A stretch of 64,000 nucleotides of DNA from Pseudofrankia coriaricola. GTDB lineage: Bacteria; Actinomycetota; Actinomycetes; Frankiales; Frankiaceae. The notes under the pieces were generated by a model. It was not told where the DNA came from, did no database searches, and was given only the letters and a program-made list of their open reading frames with translations. The stretch spans positions 43,458-107,457 of the forward strand of contig NZ_MBLO01000069.1 of the NCBI RefSeq assembly GCF_001854805.1, given 5' to 3'. This document shows, piece after piece, positions 8,539 to 16,202 of the stretch. A program made the position numbers and the translations under genes. Each line of letters starts with the position of its first letter. Position 1 is the stretch's first letter.

Positions 8539-9216
8539 GTGACGAACCGCCCCGAGGGCTCAGACAAGCGTCGCCGGCCAACCCGGACGATCCCGCTCCA
8601 GTACCTGTGGGGCCGCGCTCCCCGGATCGACCTCTACGCGGATCGCCTCCGCCTGATCCTCCCGATCTACTTCGGCCGCAAGGCCATCGAGGTCCCGCTC
8701 GACCAGGTGGCGGTCACGCCGGTATACCTGTCCTCCGAGAAGCCCTCGATCATCGCGGATCAGGGAATCACCGAGGACGGGCTGTCTATCCCCTACCTGT
8801 TCACTCGCTTCACAACGCTGCTTCGCGACATCCCGGGCATCAGGCCGCCGAACCTGATGCTCGTCTTCGCCACGCCGGCACGGGTCCCGCCACTGCGCAA
8901 GCTCGAGTACACCCGGGTGTCGCTACCGTTCGGTTACATCTCGTCACGAGCCGAGAATGGGGTAACGATCGACGGTGCGCTGCTATGCGTCACGAGCCCA
9001 GACGCTCTCCACCAGTTGGCAGCCAGCGGCGTCGAGGCCGTCTCCGACTGGCGGACCTGGCTACGTGCTCACCCCAGAAACGACGTCGCCATCCGCCAGG
9101 ACCGAAAGGCGGCCGACCAGCACTTCGTGGACCTGACCCGAAACCTTCTCGTCGTCTGGGTCCTCTTCCTGGCCGCCGTCGTCGCCGCCATCGTCATCTA
9201 CAGCCTGGCAACCTAA
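8539..9216 (+). CDS. C-terminally membrane-anchored, PH-like protein, unknown function
   Basis: A 225-residue protein. The N-terminal about 190 residues are strand-rich (IDLYADRLRLILPIYFGRK, AIEVPLDQVAVTPVY), like bacterial PH-type or PH-like membrane-associated domains. The C-terminus is one transmembrane helix (LLVVWVLFLAAVVAAIVIYS) ending five residues from the stop, a tail-anchor arrangement. GTG 8539 is chosen because upstream frame sequence is repeat D and low-complexity; an AGGA is very close to it, so the start is not certain. It stands alone between repeats D and E. The PH assignment is inference from the pattern. Confidence 0.55.
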   Translation: MTNRPEGSDKRRRPTRTIPLQYLWGRAPRIDLYADRLRLILPIYFGRKAIEVPLDQVAVTPVYLSSEKPSIIADQGITEDGLSIPYLFTRFTTLLRDIPGIRPPNLMLVFATPARVPPLRKLEYTRVSLPFGYISSRAENGVTIDGALLCVTSPDALHQLAASGVEAVSDWRTWLRAHPRNDVAIRQDRKAADQHFVDLTRNLLVVWVLFLAAVVAAIVIYSLAT

Positions 9217-9668
9217 CCATCTGAGCACGACCCCTGTCCGTACGGCTACCGCTGAATGCACACGATGATCGAGTGGATACTCCGGAGTGAACCGACCTCT
9301 CCGCGCACGAGCCATCGCTCGACGCAATTGCCCTCGGCTGACGGCAGGGCGGACCGCGACCAGCCCCCCGATTACAAGATCGGTCCGGACGGTCCGTTGA
9401 TGTCCACGCTCGTCCGTCGGTCCTGCTCACAGCCATGCCGCGTCCACCGCCGTCCGCTCCCGTCGGCCGGTGTCCGTGGGCTTGGCTGTACGGATGGATG
9501 CACCAGCTGGCCATCTCGGCGTGGCACGCCTCTGGTTCAGCAGAACGTCTCGAATCGCAGGAGGTCCATCCGCACCGGCGCGCGACAGGTCCGGAACCCA
9601 GCACCTGGGCGAGCACCTGGACAACGGCCACCCGGTCCCATCATGGTTGCCACCGGGTGTCGGTCATC
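9217..9668. other. Gap: dispersed repeat E, no gene
   Basis: Contains repeat copy E (9360-9503). No gene or terminator was recognised with confidence. Confidence 0.5.
9360..9503 (+). repeat. Dispersed CGTCC-rich repeat, copy E
   Basis: Head CCGATTACAAGATCGG, then GATGTCCACGCTCGTCCGTCG, GTCCTGCTCACAGCC, CGTCCACCGCCGTCCG, GGTGTCCGTGGGCTTGGCTG and tail GTACGGATGGATGCAC. It is close to copy I over its whole length. Confidence 0.65.
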
Positions 9669-10175
9669 ATGGCGCCTATGCCCCGTACGCGGCGGTCCCC
9701 GGGAACGCAGACCGTCCTGGACGTGCTGCGCAGCGGGTTTCGACGACCTGACCCGGACGCCGTGACCAAGCTCATCGACGAGATGGACGCCGGCCGGCTC
9801 GCCACACAGCCCGTCGCGGTCTCCTGTTACCTCCGCGGCACCGCGAGCGCCCTCCCGCGCCGCTGGCAATACGGCGTTCTGATACTCGACGGCCACAGCC
9901 TGACCTGGAGGCGGTACATCACAGGTCAGCGCGCCCCCAGACGCGTGCCATCCCACCTCGACGTGGAGCAGGTACGCGACGTCAGCGGCGTCGAGGGCCT
10001 TCACCTCAAGGCCGAGCTGTTCCAGATCATCGTCGGCAGTCGTCCGCCATACCTGGTCACGGTCCTGCCCACGTCCGCCGGCGGCGACGCTCGTCCGTCG
10101 GTGCCCGCGGGCTTGGCTGTATCAGCCGATCGTCCAGGAGCCTCACAGAAGCTGGGACTCGCCAGGGGCATGTAG
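9669..10175 (+). CDS. DUF2550-like (PH-like) protein, unknown function
   Basis: A 168-residue protein. Residues about 40-125 have the pattern of actinobacterial DUF2550/PH-like proteins: VAVSCYLRGTAS, RRWQYGVLILDGHSLTWRR, then VRDVSGVEG and a terminal strand pair. There is no N-terminal TM helix here, unlike canonical DUF2550. The last about 35 residues are encoded by repeat copy F (about 10067-10121), so the original C-terminus may have been replaced by repeat sequence. ATG 9669 or ATG 9678 are both possible. Function is unknown and the family call is tentative. Confidence 0.5.
   Translation: MAPMPRTRRSPGTQTVLDVLRSGFRRPDPDAVTKLIDEMDAGRLATQPVAVSCYLRGTASALPRRWQYGVLILDGHSLTWRRYITGQRAPRRVPSHLDVEQVRDVSGVEGLHLKAELFQIIVGSRPPYLVTVLPTSAGGDARPSVPAGLAVSADRPGASQKLGLARGM
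10067..10121 (+). repeat. Dispersed CGTCC-rich repeat, copy F (partial)
   Basis: Only the 3' half is present: ACGTCCGCCGGCGGCGACGC, TCGTCCGTCGGTGCCCGCGG, GCTTGGCTGTA. It lies inside the 3' end of the preceding ORF. Confidence 0.55.
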
Positions 10176-10206
10176 AGCCGATCCGACCGTCCCGTACCCT
10201 GTCGCC

Positions 10207-10707
10207 GTGAGCATGATCGGGGAGTACCTGCGAGTCACACCGAGCCAGCTGGACCAGGCCGTCAAGGATCCCGAATGGGCACTCGATCTCGCCGAAACGA
10301 TTCGCGATTCACAGGACGAGAGCAAGCCAACGCCAGCTGAGGCACTACATTTCAGTACCTACAAGACATGGGATCTGCTCGCATTTTTGTTGCGGCGATC
10401 ATCTTTCCCCGTAGATATCATCCACGGCGAGGAATGTTTCGCCGAAGATGAAGACTGGGGTTATGGACCTCCACGGTATCTGCCAGTAGAGCGGGTCAGG
10501 CTAGCGGCAGAGATCCTGCAGCAGACCACCTATGACCAGCTGATTCGGACGGTCACCCCCTCAGAAATTGCCGATGCCGACATTTACCCAAAAAGCGCGA
10601 ACTCCGCAGACTCCCTAGAATGGGGGCGTGACTATTTCATTCCCCTGACGGCCTTCTTCCAAGGCGCAGCCGCGGCCGGCCACGCGGTACTGGCCTGGCT
10701 CGACTGA
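10207..10707 (+). CDS. DUF1877 family protein (YfbM-like)
   Basis: A 166-residue protein matching the DUF1877 layout: start SMIGEYLRVTPSQLDQAV, a W-D-L-L-A-F-L-L helix, the conserved GYGPPRYLPVERV segment, a later IYP and the terminal FFQGAAAAGHAVLAWLD. The family is cytoplasmic and of unknown function. It is often found near toxin/immunity loci, which is weak context. GTG 10207 and ATG 10213 are both possible starts. Codon use and GC are distinctly lower than in neighbours (TTT, ATT, GAA common), pointing to transfer from a lower-GC source. Confidence 0.8.
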   Translation: MSMIGEYLRVTPSQLDQAVKDPEWALDLAETIRDSQDESKPTPAEALHFSTYKTWDLLAFLLRRSSFPVDIIHGEECFAEDEDWGYGPPRYLPVERVRLAAEILQQTTYDQLIRTVTPSEIADADIYPKSANSADSLEWGRDYFIPLTAFFQGAAAAGHAVLAWLD

Positions 10708-10866
10708 CCAGGCATGCGAAAGGCCTGCGTTACAGCTCAGGCCCACCGGGTGTGAAGTTGCCACTCATCCGACGAGCTCCCACGGCGGCCCCGAAGCATC
10801 CGGTCCGAAGTCCTCGGCGAGCCGCCCACTTCTCCTTGCTCGAGTGCCGCGACCGCCGATGGGCCC

Positions 10867-11439
10867 CTAGCGCCCGCTCTCATGATGTAGATCCGGGGCC
10901 TGCGCGAGTGCTGCCGCTACCCAGGTGAGCCATCGGTGGAGGGTGCTGAAGTCGGCGTCGGTCAGGCCGTGGCGGGGGTCGACTCGGTGGAGCAGGGCCG
11001 GTCCTCGATGGTGTGCCATGACCCACGTCCGGTCGGGGGAGGTGATCTCATCGTCGACCCAGGCGAACGGGCGGCCTGCAGCCCAGGTGACCAGGGCGCG
11101 GGTTTTCCAGTGCAGGCCGTGGCGTTCATCCCATGCGTCGAATTCGGAGGGTTCTGGCCAGGTCACGACGGCCAGTTCAGGCAGTCCGAGCCGCGGCGCG
11201 ACGTAGTCGTTGGCGTCGGCCATCCACGTGGTGGCCCAGACAAGCTCACCCGGCAGGGCTGCCAGCCGGGACCCGTGGCCGGAGTTGATCCTCGCAAGCA
11301 GCGGGTTCGCCTCCGATGACGCTGATCCGCAGCCGGGTCCGTGGTTCGGATAGGCGCCCGCCGGGGCGCCGAAGGGAATGAGTGGCCCGTCCACATCAAG
11401 GAAGATCAGCGGCTCGCCTACGGAGCTGTCCACGCTCAC
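10867..11439 (-). CDS. HAD-superfamily domain protein
   Basis: A 190-residue protein with HAD motif I near the N-terminus (FLDVDGPL, about residues 13-20), where the first Asp would be the nucleophile and the second the acid/base. It also has a WATTWM segment like motif II (Thr) and a distal acidic motif WVDDE (about 127-131) for Mg2+. The architecture resembles the short HAD domains found in actinobacteria and in RNA-repair fusions; the substrate is unknown. It is transcribed leftward, convergent with the DUF1877 gene. Confidence 0.75.
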   Translation of the reverse strand: MSVDSSVGEPLIFLDVDGPLIPFGAPAGAYPNHGPGCGSASSEANPLLARINSGHGSRLAALPGELVWATTWMADANDYVAPRLGLPELAVVTWPEPSEFDAWDERHGLHWKTRALVTWAAGRPFAWVDDEITSPDRTWVMAHHRGPALLHRVDPRHGLTDADFSTLHRWLTWVAAALAQAPDLHHESGR

Positions 11440-11791
11440 ACCATAGGGCTGATCGATGCGTCGAAGCCCCGAGCGGTAGGCCGTGGCTCGGGCTCCGATC
11501 TGCTTCAGCCAGGCTCTCGCTCCCAGGGAGTCGACCCTGGCGCGCCGGCTCGGTCAGACGGTGACGTTGGCGGTCAGGAAGTCGTTGAGGAGGCACCCGA
11601 TCCGTAGACCTCGGCGGGCCGTCCACGAGCGTCCATCGGTGTCCATCGGTGCAGGTGACGGGCTCGGCGACGTCCACCGTCGTCCACTGACGTCCACCCC
11701 CGTTGCGGTACAACTGCCGTACTTCTCGACCCCGTGCCTCGGGCTACCTACGGTGACATCCGGAGGGCAGGGATCCGCGCGGCGATCCTTT
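11440..11791. other. Gap: dispersed repeat G, no gene
   Basis: Holds repeat copy G (11600-11713). No gene was recognised on either strand. Confidence 0.5.
11600..11713 (+). repeat. Dispersed CGTCC-rich repeat, copy G
   Basis: CCGTCCACGAGCGTCCATCG, GTGTCCATCGGTGCAGGTGA, CGACGTCCACCGTCGTCCAC, TGACGTCCACC and a tail GTTGCGGTACAAC. It has the GCAGGTGAC block shared with copies B and D. Confidence 0.55.
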
Positions 11792-12142
11792 CTAGGTTCG
11801 GATGGGGGAGCCGAAGCGGAGGACGTTCCCTTCAGGGTCGATGACGGCGCCTTCGCGTTGGCCCCAGTCGGTGTCCTCCGGGGAATGGATCTCGACTCCG
11901 GCGGAGCGCCACTCGGCGGCCAGGTCGTCGGCGTCGTCGACGAACAGGTACGCGCTGCCGCGAAATTCCGGATGGTGATCTGTGACGACGCCGAGGTGGA
12001 TTTCGACGCCGTCGCGCGTGGCGTAGCCATAGCCGCCGCCCTCGTACCGCCGAGTCGTGAAGCCAAGTCGTTGGTAGTGCGCCAAGGTGGTGGCCAGGTC
12101 GCGGACGGGGAAGATCGGCGCTATGCGCTTCAGGCTGCCCAC
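11792..12142 (-). CDS. VOC (glyoxalase/bleomycin-resistance) family protein
   Basis: A 116-residue protein of standard single-module VOC length. It has the VGSLKRIAPIFPVRDLATTL start strand with the family PVRDL motif, then YQRLGFTTRRYEGGGYGYA, a metal-site-like EIHLG, YLFVDDADDLAAEW, the AGVEIHSPEDTDWGQREGAV block and a DPEGNVLRFG end. The Arg/Glu-rich RE-G motif resembles bleomycin-binding or dioxygenase relatives. GTG 12142 is chosen since the fold begins immediately after it. It may be an antibiotic-binding resistance protein or a small-molecule enzyme. It sits alone between repeats G and H. Confidence 0.85.
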   Translation of the reverse strand: MGSLKRIAPIFPVRDLATTLAHYQRLGFTTRRYEGGGYGYATRDGVEIHLGVVTDHHPEFRGSAYLFVDDADDLAAEWRSAGVEIHSPEDTDWGQREGAVIDPEGNVLRFGSPIRT

Positions 12143-12531
12143 GGGACGAAGGGTAGCCACCTTCGTATCGAGGCCGAGCTGCGGCCGGCCGCCAACCGCC
12201 ACACGTCGCGACCTGGTGCAGGCCGGGAATCAGATCCGTAGCTTGATCCGGATCTTCCGGGGACGTCCGTGGATGTTCGCCGTGTCCGGTGAGCAGGGAG
12301 GCGCCGTCCGCCGACGTCCGCCAGTCTCCGCGCTCGTCCGCCGGCTCGGCTGTCAGCTTGGCTGTCACTCCAGGCGGTCACGGTTTGGCCCGGGGATGTA
12401 CTGCGTCTCGCCTCAGGGGCGCCGCAGTTAGCGCCGTCCGCCGGTATTTGGTCCCATGCGACGACTACGATCCCGCGCGGAGGCTTGAAGCGGGCTGCGC
12501 GTCGGTCGTGGAAGGTAAGGTGCCGCGCGGG
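12143..12531. other. Gap: dispersed repeat H, divergent promoters
   Basis: Holds repeat copy H (12262-12368). The rightward frame of the next gene is open through here but reads as repeat-derived sequence. Confidence 0.5.
12262..12368 (+). repeat. Dispersed CGTCC-rich repeat, copy H
   Basis: GACGTCCGTGGATGTTCGCC, GTGTCCGGTGAGCAGG, CGTCCGCCGACGTCCGCC, GCTCGTCCGCCGGCTCGGCT and tail GTCAGCTTGGCTGTCAC. Confidence 0.55.
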
Positions 12532-13452
12532 GTGACGGGCGGCGAGTACGTGGCACCGGCGGAAGACGTGTTCGAACGTCAGCATTCGGGGTCGCTGTCG
12601 AACCCGCAGTTCGCTGGGCTGGTGGGCCAGGTCGGGCTGCATGCGCGGAGGGGTGCACCGTGGGCCTGCCGGCTGCTGTACCGATGGCTGGCAGTGGAGG
12701 AGTCCGACACCCGGCGGGTCATCCTACTGAAGACGATGATCGAGGTGGGCTGCCGGGACTGCCCGCTCGACATGCTGACGAGGCTGGTCGCGGTCCCACA
12801 CACGGACGTGTGCCAGGAAGCCGCGCACCTGCTCGTGCTCGCCGGCCCTTCCGGGGAACGTGCGCTGCTCGCGACGCTGGGCCGGCTCCGCGGCTATCTA
12901 CTGGCCATCTCGCTCGGCCAACTCGCATCCGGCAACGGGCCGCTCGACGTCGCCACGGTCGCCAGCTACGCCAACCACCCCAACCAGCACGTCCGCCTGG
13001 GCACGCTCGGGACCCTCGCGGTCCGCGGCGACGGCACCTGCACCGGGAAACTCGCCGCGGCAATCGACCGCTCCGACATACCAACCCGGGACGCGGCCCT
13101 GACGGCGCTCGTCACCATCGGCGGCCCGGACGCCGTCGACGCGGTCTTGAAACGGCTGTCCATCGACGCAGCGCGCCGGTCCCGACCGGAAACCCTGACC
13201 GTCGAACTCGCGCTGAACTACCTCGGCCAGCACGCCCAGACCCGCCCCGACGCGCTCACCCACGCCCGCACCCTCATCGTCGACCACTGGCACCGACGCG
13301 ACGAAGCAGAAATCGCCTGGATCCGCAAGAATCTCCCGCAGGTCGCCCCGGAGACTCCGGAACCGATCAGCCCACCCTCATCCCAAGCCGCCGCTGGTAT
13401 GCGCCGCCCGGTCCTCGCCCGCCTCCATCGGATGATGCAGGACAGCATGTAA
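12532..13452 (+). CDS. HEAT-repeat-like alpha-helical protein
   Basis: A 306-residue protein built of short helical pairs with repeated small/hydrophobic patterns: DVCQEAAHLLVLAGPSGERA, HPNQHVRLGTLGTLAVRGD, RDAALTALVTIGGPDAVDAV. This is typical of HEAT/armadillo-type scaffolds used for protein-protein contacts. No catalytic motif was seen. GTG 12532 follows AAGGT by about 10 nt; GTGs at 12508 and 12520 are alternatives, and the frame is open back into repeat H. The C-terminus is basic. Function is unknown. Confidence 0.6.
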   Translation: MTGGEYVAPAEDVFERQHSGSLSNPQFAGLVGQVGLHARRGAPWACRLLYRWLAVEESDTRRVILLKTMIEVGCRDCPLDMLTRLVAVPHTDVCQEAAHLLVLAGPSGERALLATLGRLRGYLLAISLGQLASGNGPLDVATVASYANHPNQHVRLGTLGTLAVRGDGTCTGKLAAAIDRSDIPTRDAALTALVTIGGPDAVDAVLKRLSIDAARRSRPETLTVELALNYLGQHAQTRPDALTHARTLIVDHWHRRDEAEIAWIRKNLPQVAPETPEPISPPSSQAAAGMRRPVLARLHRMMQDSM

Positions 13453-13913
13453 CGGCGGGCACCTCACCCCGCGAGCAAACGGCTTGATTGTCTCGCAGCG
13501 CCGACGGTCGAACACTTGGATCCAAATAACGACCGTTGCTGCGGGCACGCACGGGTGGAGGCCCGACCGCCGACCCACTCCTGGTCCGGCGCTCCGCCAT
13601 ACCGTTCGCCACCGTCGTGAGTCCTTGCTTCACGGAGTGCTACACGGCCCGGCCCGCCAACCGCCCGACTACGAGATCGTCCCGCGTAGTCCATGGACGT
13701 CCACAGTCGTCCGCCGAGCCTGGTCACAGCCCTGCCCGTGTCCATCGGCGTCCACGCTCGTCCACCGGTGTCCGGGGGCTGGGCTGTACGAATGGCTGTA
13801 CAACCGGCGGTGTCCGGTTGCCGCACGACCCGCTGCTGGCCGCCAGTCGCGGAGCGTCGACAAGCGCGACAACCGCAGCGGGCCGTCATGCGTCAGAACC
13901 CTCGACGTCGATT
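13453..13913. other. Gap: dispersed repeat I, no gene
   Basis: Between convergent genes. It contains repeat copy I (13660-13801), the best-preserved copy. No gene was recognised. Confidence 0.5.
13660..13801 (+). repeat. Dispersed CGTCC-rich repeat, copy I
   Basis: Head CCGACTACGAGATCGTCC, then GTCCATGGACGTCCACAGTC, GTCCGCCGAGCCTGGTCACA, GTGTCCATCGGCGTCCACGC, TCGTCCACCGGTGTCCGGGG and tail GCTGTACGAATGGCTGTAC. It is the clearest relative of copy E. Confidence 0.65.
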
Positions 13914-14456
13914 TTATCGAGGCCGAAGCCGAGGCCGCAAAAGCCGGCGCCGTATATTTGAAGGGGAGTCCACAAGCTTGCATTTCTCGCCGTTCGCGGC
14001 CACGGCCTTCACGAGACTGCTTGCAAGAAACGTCAGAGCCTCGTTCACAATCATTTGCGATCGGCGAGGGGAAAGCTCCTTCCGGATGGCATAGTGCAGA
14101 TTTTCAAGGCTCATGCAGCCTTCGCCGATAGGATCTTCGTCGTTTGCCTCCCGATAGAGAAGTGCTACGATCTTCGCGATGAGTGCGACGGAATTCTCGG
14201 CGGCGTCGTAGAGTTCATCTATCTCGGCCAGGCTATTACCGGGATGCTCAAATAGACCCTTCAGATCAAGCAAGGTCAGAGGGGTGCGTTGGTGCCGTTC
14301 AAGGAGCCCTATCAGTTCTTCAACCGTTAGCAGTGCATCGCCCGCATGACCGCCACGGCGGGCGAGATAGATGCTGCCCATGCCGCCATCACCAAGACGA
14401 CCGAGCACGGCGTAGGGGCCCAGAACGCTAGGGTCGGACTCGTCGAGCGGCGCCAC
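13914..14456 (-). CDS. Chimera: Ser/Thr kinase glycine-loop stub fused to an unrelated helical domain
   Basis: A 180-residue ORF starting at GTG 14456. Residues about 1-40 are the start of a typical actinobacterial Hanks-type kinase (VLGPYAVLGRLGDGGMGSIY then LARR: the nucleotide-binding glycine loop). The catalytic Lys, HRD and DFG that should follow are absent. Instead the sequence turns into an alpha-helical, lower-GC segment (TVEELIGLLERHQRTPLTLL, EIDELYDAAENSVALIAKIV) with no family I recognise. It cannot be an active kinase. It is either the product of a deletion joining two genes or a deliberately recruited 5' end. The frame extends upstream to 14771 with non-protein-like sequence. Confidence 0.5.
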   Translation of the reverse strand: MAPLDESDPSVLGPYAVLGRLGDGGMGSIYLARRGGHAGDALLTVEELIGLLERHQRTPLTLLDLKGLFEHPGNSLAEIDELYDAAENSVALIAKIVALLYREANDEDPIGEGCMSLENLHYAIRKELSPRRSQMIVNEALTFLASSLVKAVAANGEKCKLVDSPSNIRRRLLRPRLRPR

Positions 14457-14901
14457 GTCCGACAGCCCGATCAACGTTACCCCCCGACCGGAAGACCCAG
14501 GTCCGATTCTTTCCCCAGACTGAAGGGCTTCTTCTGTATAGGCAGTTATATCCCATGGAAAACGGCCCACGAGCGCCCATGGGCGATGCCCATGGCGTGC
14601 CTGTCTCTGAGCTGGGGCGTTGTGACAACCACTAGCCTCGAGCTTTCGCGGCCTGGGCTTGGGCGATCGTGGGCTGTCCTCCGAGCCTCGTCGATGTTGA
14701 GTTGTGGTGTTCGGCCGGGTTGGTCCGTGGCCGAGTGTCCCGCTGTCGCGCGGGGTGGGCGCTCGGTCCACGTCCGGGAGTTCTTCCAGGTCGGTGGGGC
14801 AGGGAGGTCGCTCCGGTTATCCGGGGGTGGGCAGGGCGCGCAGCCGGCTGATCGCCTCGACGGCCAGCGGCGCGAAGGGGTGGTGCGCGGCTGGTGCCGC
14901 T
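14457..14901. other. Gap: nothing recognised
   Basis: Lies upstream of the kinase-stub ORF and downstream of the transposase tail. A less GC-rich patch at about 14515-14560 may hold the promoter. No gene, repeat copy or RNA was recognised. Confidence 0.35.
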
Positions 14902-15170
14902 TCAGGCAACGTTGGCCCGGTCGACGATCCGGCGTAACCGCTGATCTTGGGCGTGCTGGTTCCGCCAGATGATGTAGCGGCGGATCATGGATGCCTGGGC
15001 GCGGTGGTTGCGGTGGTCGGTGCCGTCCAACGGGAAATAGCGCAACGCGGTGAACTGGGCCTCGATCCGGTTGAGCCAGGACGAGTAGGTCGGGGTGTAG
15101 GCGATCTCGACGTTGGCAGCCTGGGCCCAGTCACCCACCCGGCTGTCGGTCTTCGTGGTCAGGTGCGGCG
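14902..15170 (-). pseudogene. IS630-family transposase, C-terminal remnant
   Basis: The last 78 codons (14902-15138) read as a typical C-terminus of an IS630-type DDE transposase: VEIAYTPTYSSWLNRIEAQF followed by TALRYFPLDGTDH and an IRRYIIWRN segment. The SWLNRIEAQF block carries the catalytic Glu. Just upstream the frame SPHLTTKTDSRVGDWA continues the family sequence to about 15170, where similarity stops near a long hairpin. The N-terminal two thirds are missing and there is no start, so it is non-functional. Confidence 0.8.
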
Positions 15171-15289
15171 ACTAGCCAATGGCAGTGCCCGCGAACAGAG
15201 GGCCGCCGGCTGGCCAGGTGGGCAGGTAGGCAGCCCCCTGCGCTGCCGGCGCTGTGTCGGGCACTGTCTGCCCACCCGCCACCGCTGAA

Positions 15290-15362
15290 GATCGCCAGAT
15301 CTGTAGCCGAATCCGAACTACGAGCCTTCGTTAGTTCGGATTGCCATACAGATCTGGCGATC
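15290..15362. repeat. Long near-perfect palindrome (73 bp hairpin)
   Basis: Arms 15290-15320 and 15332-15362. The outer 16 bp (GATCGCCAGATCTGTA) are perfectly complementary to TACAGATCTGGCGATC. Four mismatched bases follow, then 11 more paired bases (AATCCGAACTA with TAGTTCGGATT), and the loop itself can pair CGA/TCG. It lies between the IS630 remnant and the replication-protein remnant. It could be a small non-autonomous palindromic element, a plasmid replication/transfer structure or a terminator; there is no T-run. Confidence 0.85.
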
Positions 15363-15444
15363 AAGCGCACTCACCACTGTCTGGTGGGCGCGGGCGTCGG
15401 CGTCAGCGTGGTCCAGCGGCCAGCTGTGCTGTGACCTGAGCCAC

Positions 15445-15735
15445 CATTCGCTATATGGCTCGCCGTTTTACTGCGGGCACTGGTTGTCGAAGTCGCGGCA
15501 GTATTCCACGACGTTCGGCGCGGTGCGCTTGGTCCGGCGCCGGTGGGCGCGGCTGTTGGCCGCCGCGCTGTCGGGCCGTCCGCTGGGCCTGGACGGCGAT
15601 GGCGGGCCGTTGGTGCTCGATGAGTTCGGCCGTCCCGACGGGGACGAGCGCACGCTCATTGTCGGGCAGTGGCGCTACGTCGGACGGGGCCGTGATCCTG
15701 CTGGGGCGGAGGATGCGCCCGGGGCGGGGCCGTGA
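15445..15735 (+). pseudogene. RepSA-like replication initiator, C-terminal remnant
   Basis: The plus frame reads YGSPFYCGHWLSKSRQYSTT then FGAVR, followed by RRRWARLLAAALSG and a terminal QWRYVGRG. The SKSRxYSTTFxxLR block near the end, with a downstream WxYxGxG, is characteristic (from memory of the family) of the replication initiators of actinomycete integrative and conjugative elements and pSAM2-like plasmids. Only about 95 codons survive; the catalytic rolling-circle domain is missing. It ends at 15735, overlapping the next gene's GTG by 4 nt. Confidence 0.6.
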
Positions 15736-16202
15736 GTCGGCGGCGCGGGTCGGGGCCGTTGGCTGGACAGATCGTGCTGCCCTTCGACGACCACGAAGAG
15801 ACGACCGGCGCAGCGAACCTGGCGGGGCTTATGGCCGCCGAGAGGACGAGTACCGCAGGTTCCGGCTCGTTGTCTGTCCCTGCTGCGGCGGTCGCGGAAG
15901 ACTGCGCGCGACCGGTGGGGGTGGGCGGGTGGGACCGCCTCCCGCCCAGATCCGAAACGGCCCGTCAATGCGGTGCGGACAGAGTAGCGGCGGCGGGGCT
16001 CGGTTCCGCGGAACCGGACGGCGCGCAGGTGACGGTTCCGGACTGGGTGCCTGCCTCGGCACGGGCGGACTATCTGGCGGGCTGGCTGGCAGGTCGTCGG
16101 GCTGCGGTTGCGGCGGGTCCGCTGACGGATGAGGTGGCCCGGGACGTGGTAGCGATCATCGACGGGGTCAGTCGGCCGGTCCAAGCTGCGGATGCGGCCT
16201 GA
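15732..16202 (+). CDS. Hypothetical protein coupled to RepSA-like remnant
   Basis: A 156-residue protein starting GTG 15732 within a GTGA overlap with the replication-initiator remnant, so the pair was probably translationally coupled. Its C-terminal half (VTVPDWVPASARADYLAGWL then AGRRAAV, DEVARDVVAIIDGV) is helical; the N-terminal half is low-complexity. It takes the place of the small accessory gene commonly found after repSA in integrative elements. It matches no family I recognise. It may still be intact while its partner is broken. Confidence 0.5.
   Translation: MSRRRGSGPLAGQIVLPFDDHEETTGAANLAGLMAAERTSTAGSGSLSVPAAAVAEDCARPVGVGGWDRLPPRSETARQCGADRVAAAGLGSAEPDGAQVTVPDWVPASARADYLAGWLAGRRAAVAAGPLTDEVARDVVAIIDGVSRPVQAADAA

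Noticed and set aside
7229..13801. CRISPR or integron attC array
   Set aside because: The repeats are long, degenerate and unevenly spaced by whole genes, so not CRISPR. No integrase gene was seen in the window and the attC core (GTTRRRY) was not recognised, so an integron is not supported.
14457..14771. Longer N-terminus for the kinase-stub ORF (start at 14771)
   Set aside because: The extra 105 residues are low-complexity and do not match kinase N-termini; GTG 14456 directly precedes the kinase-like sequence.
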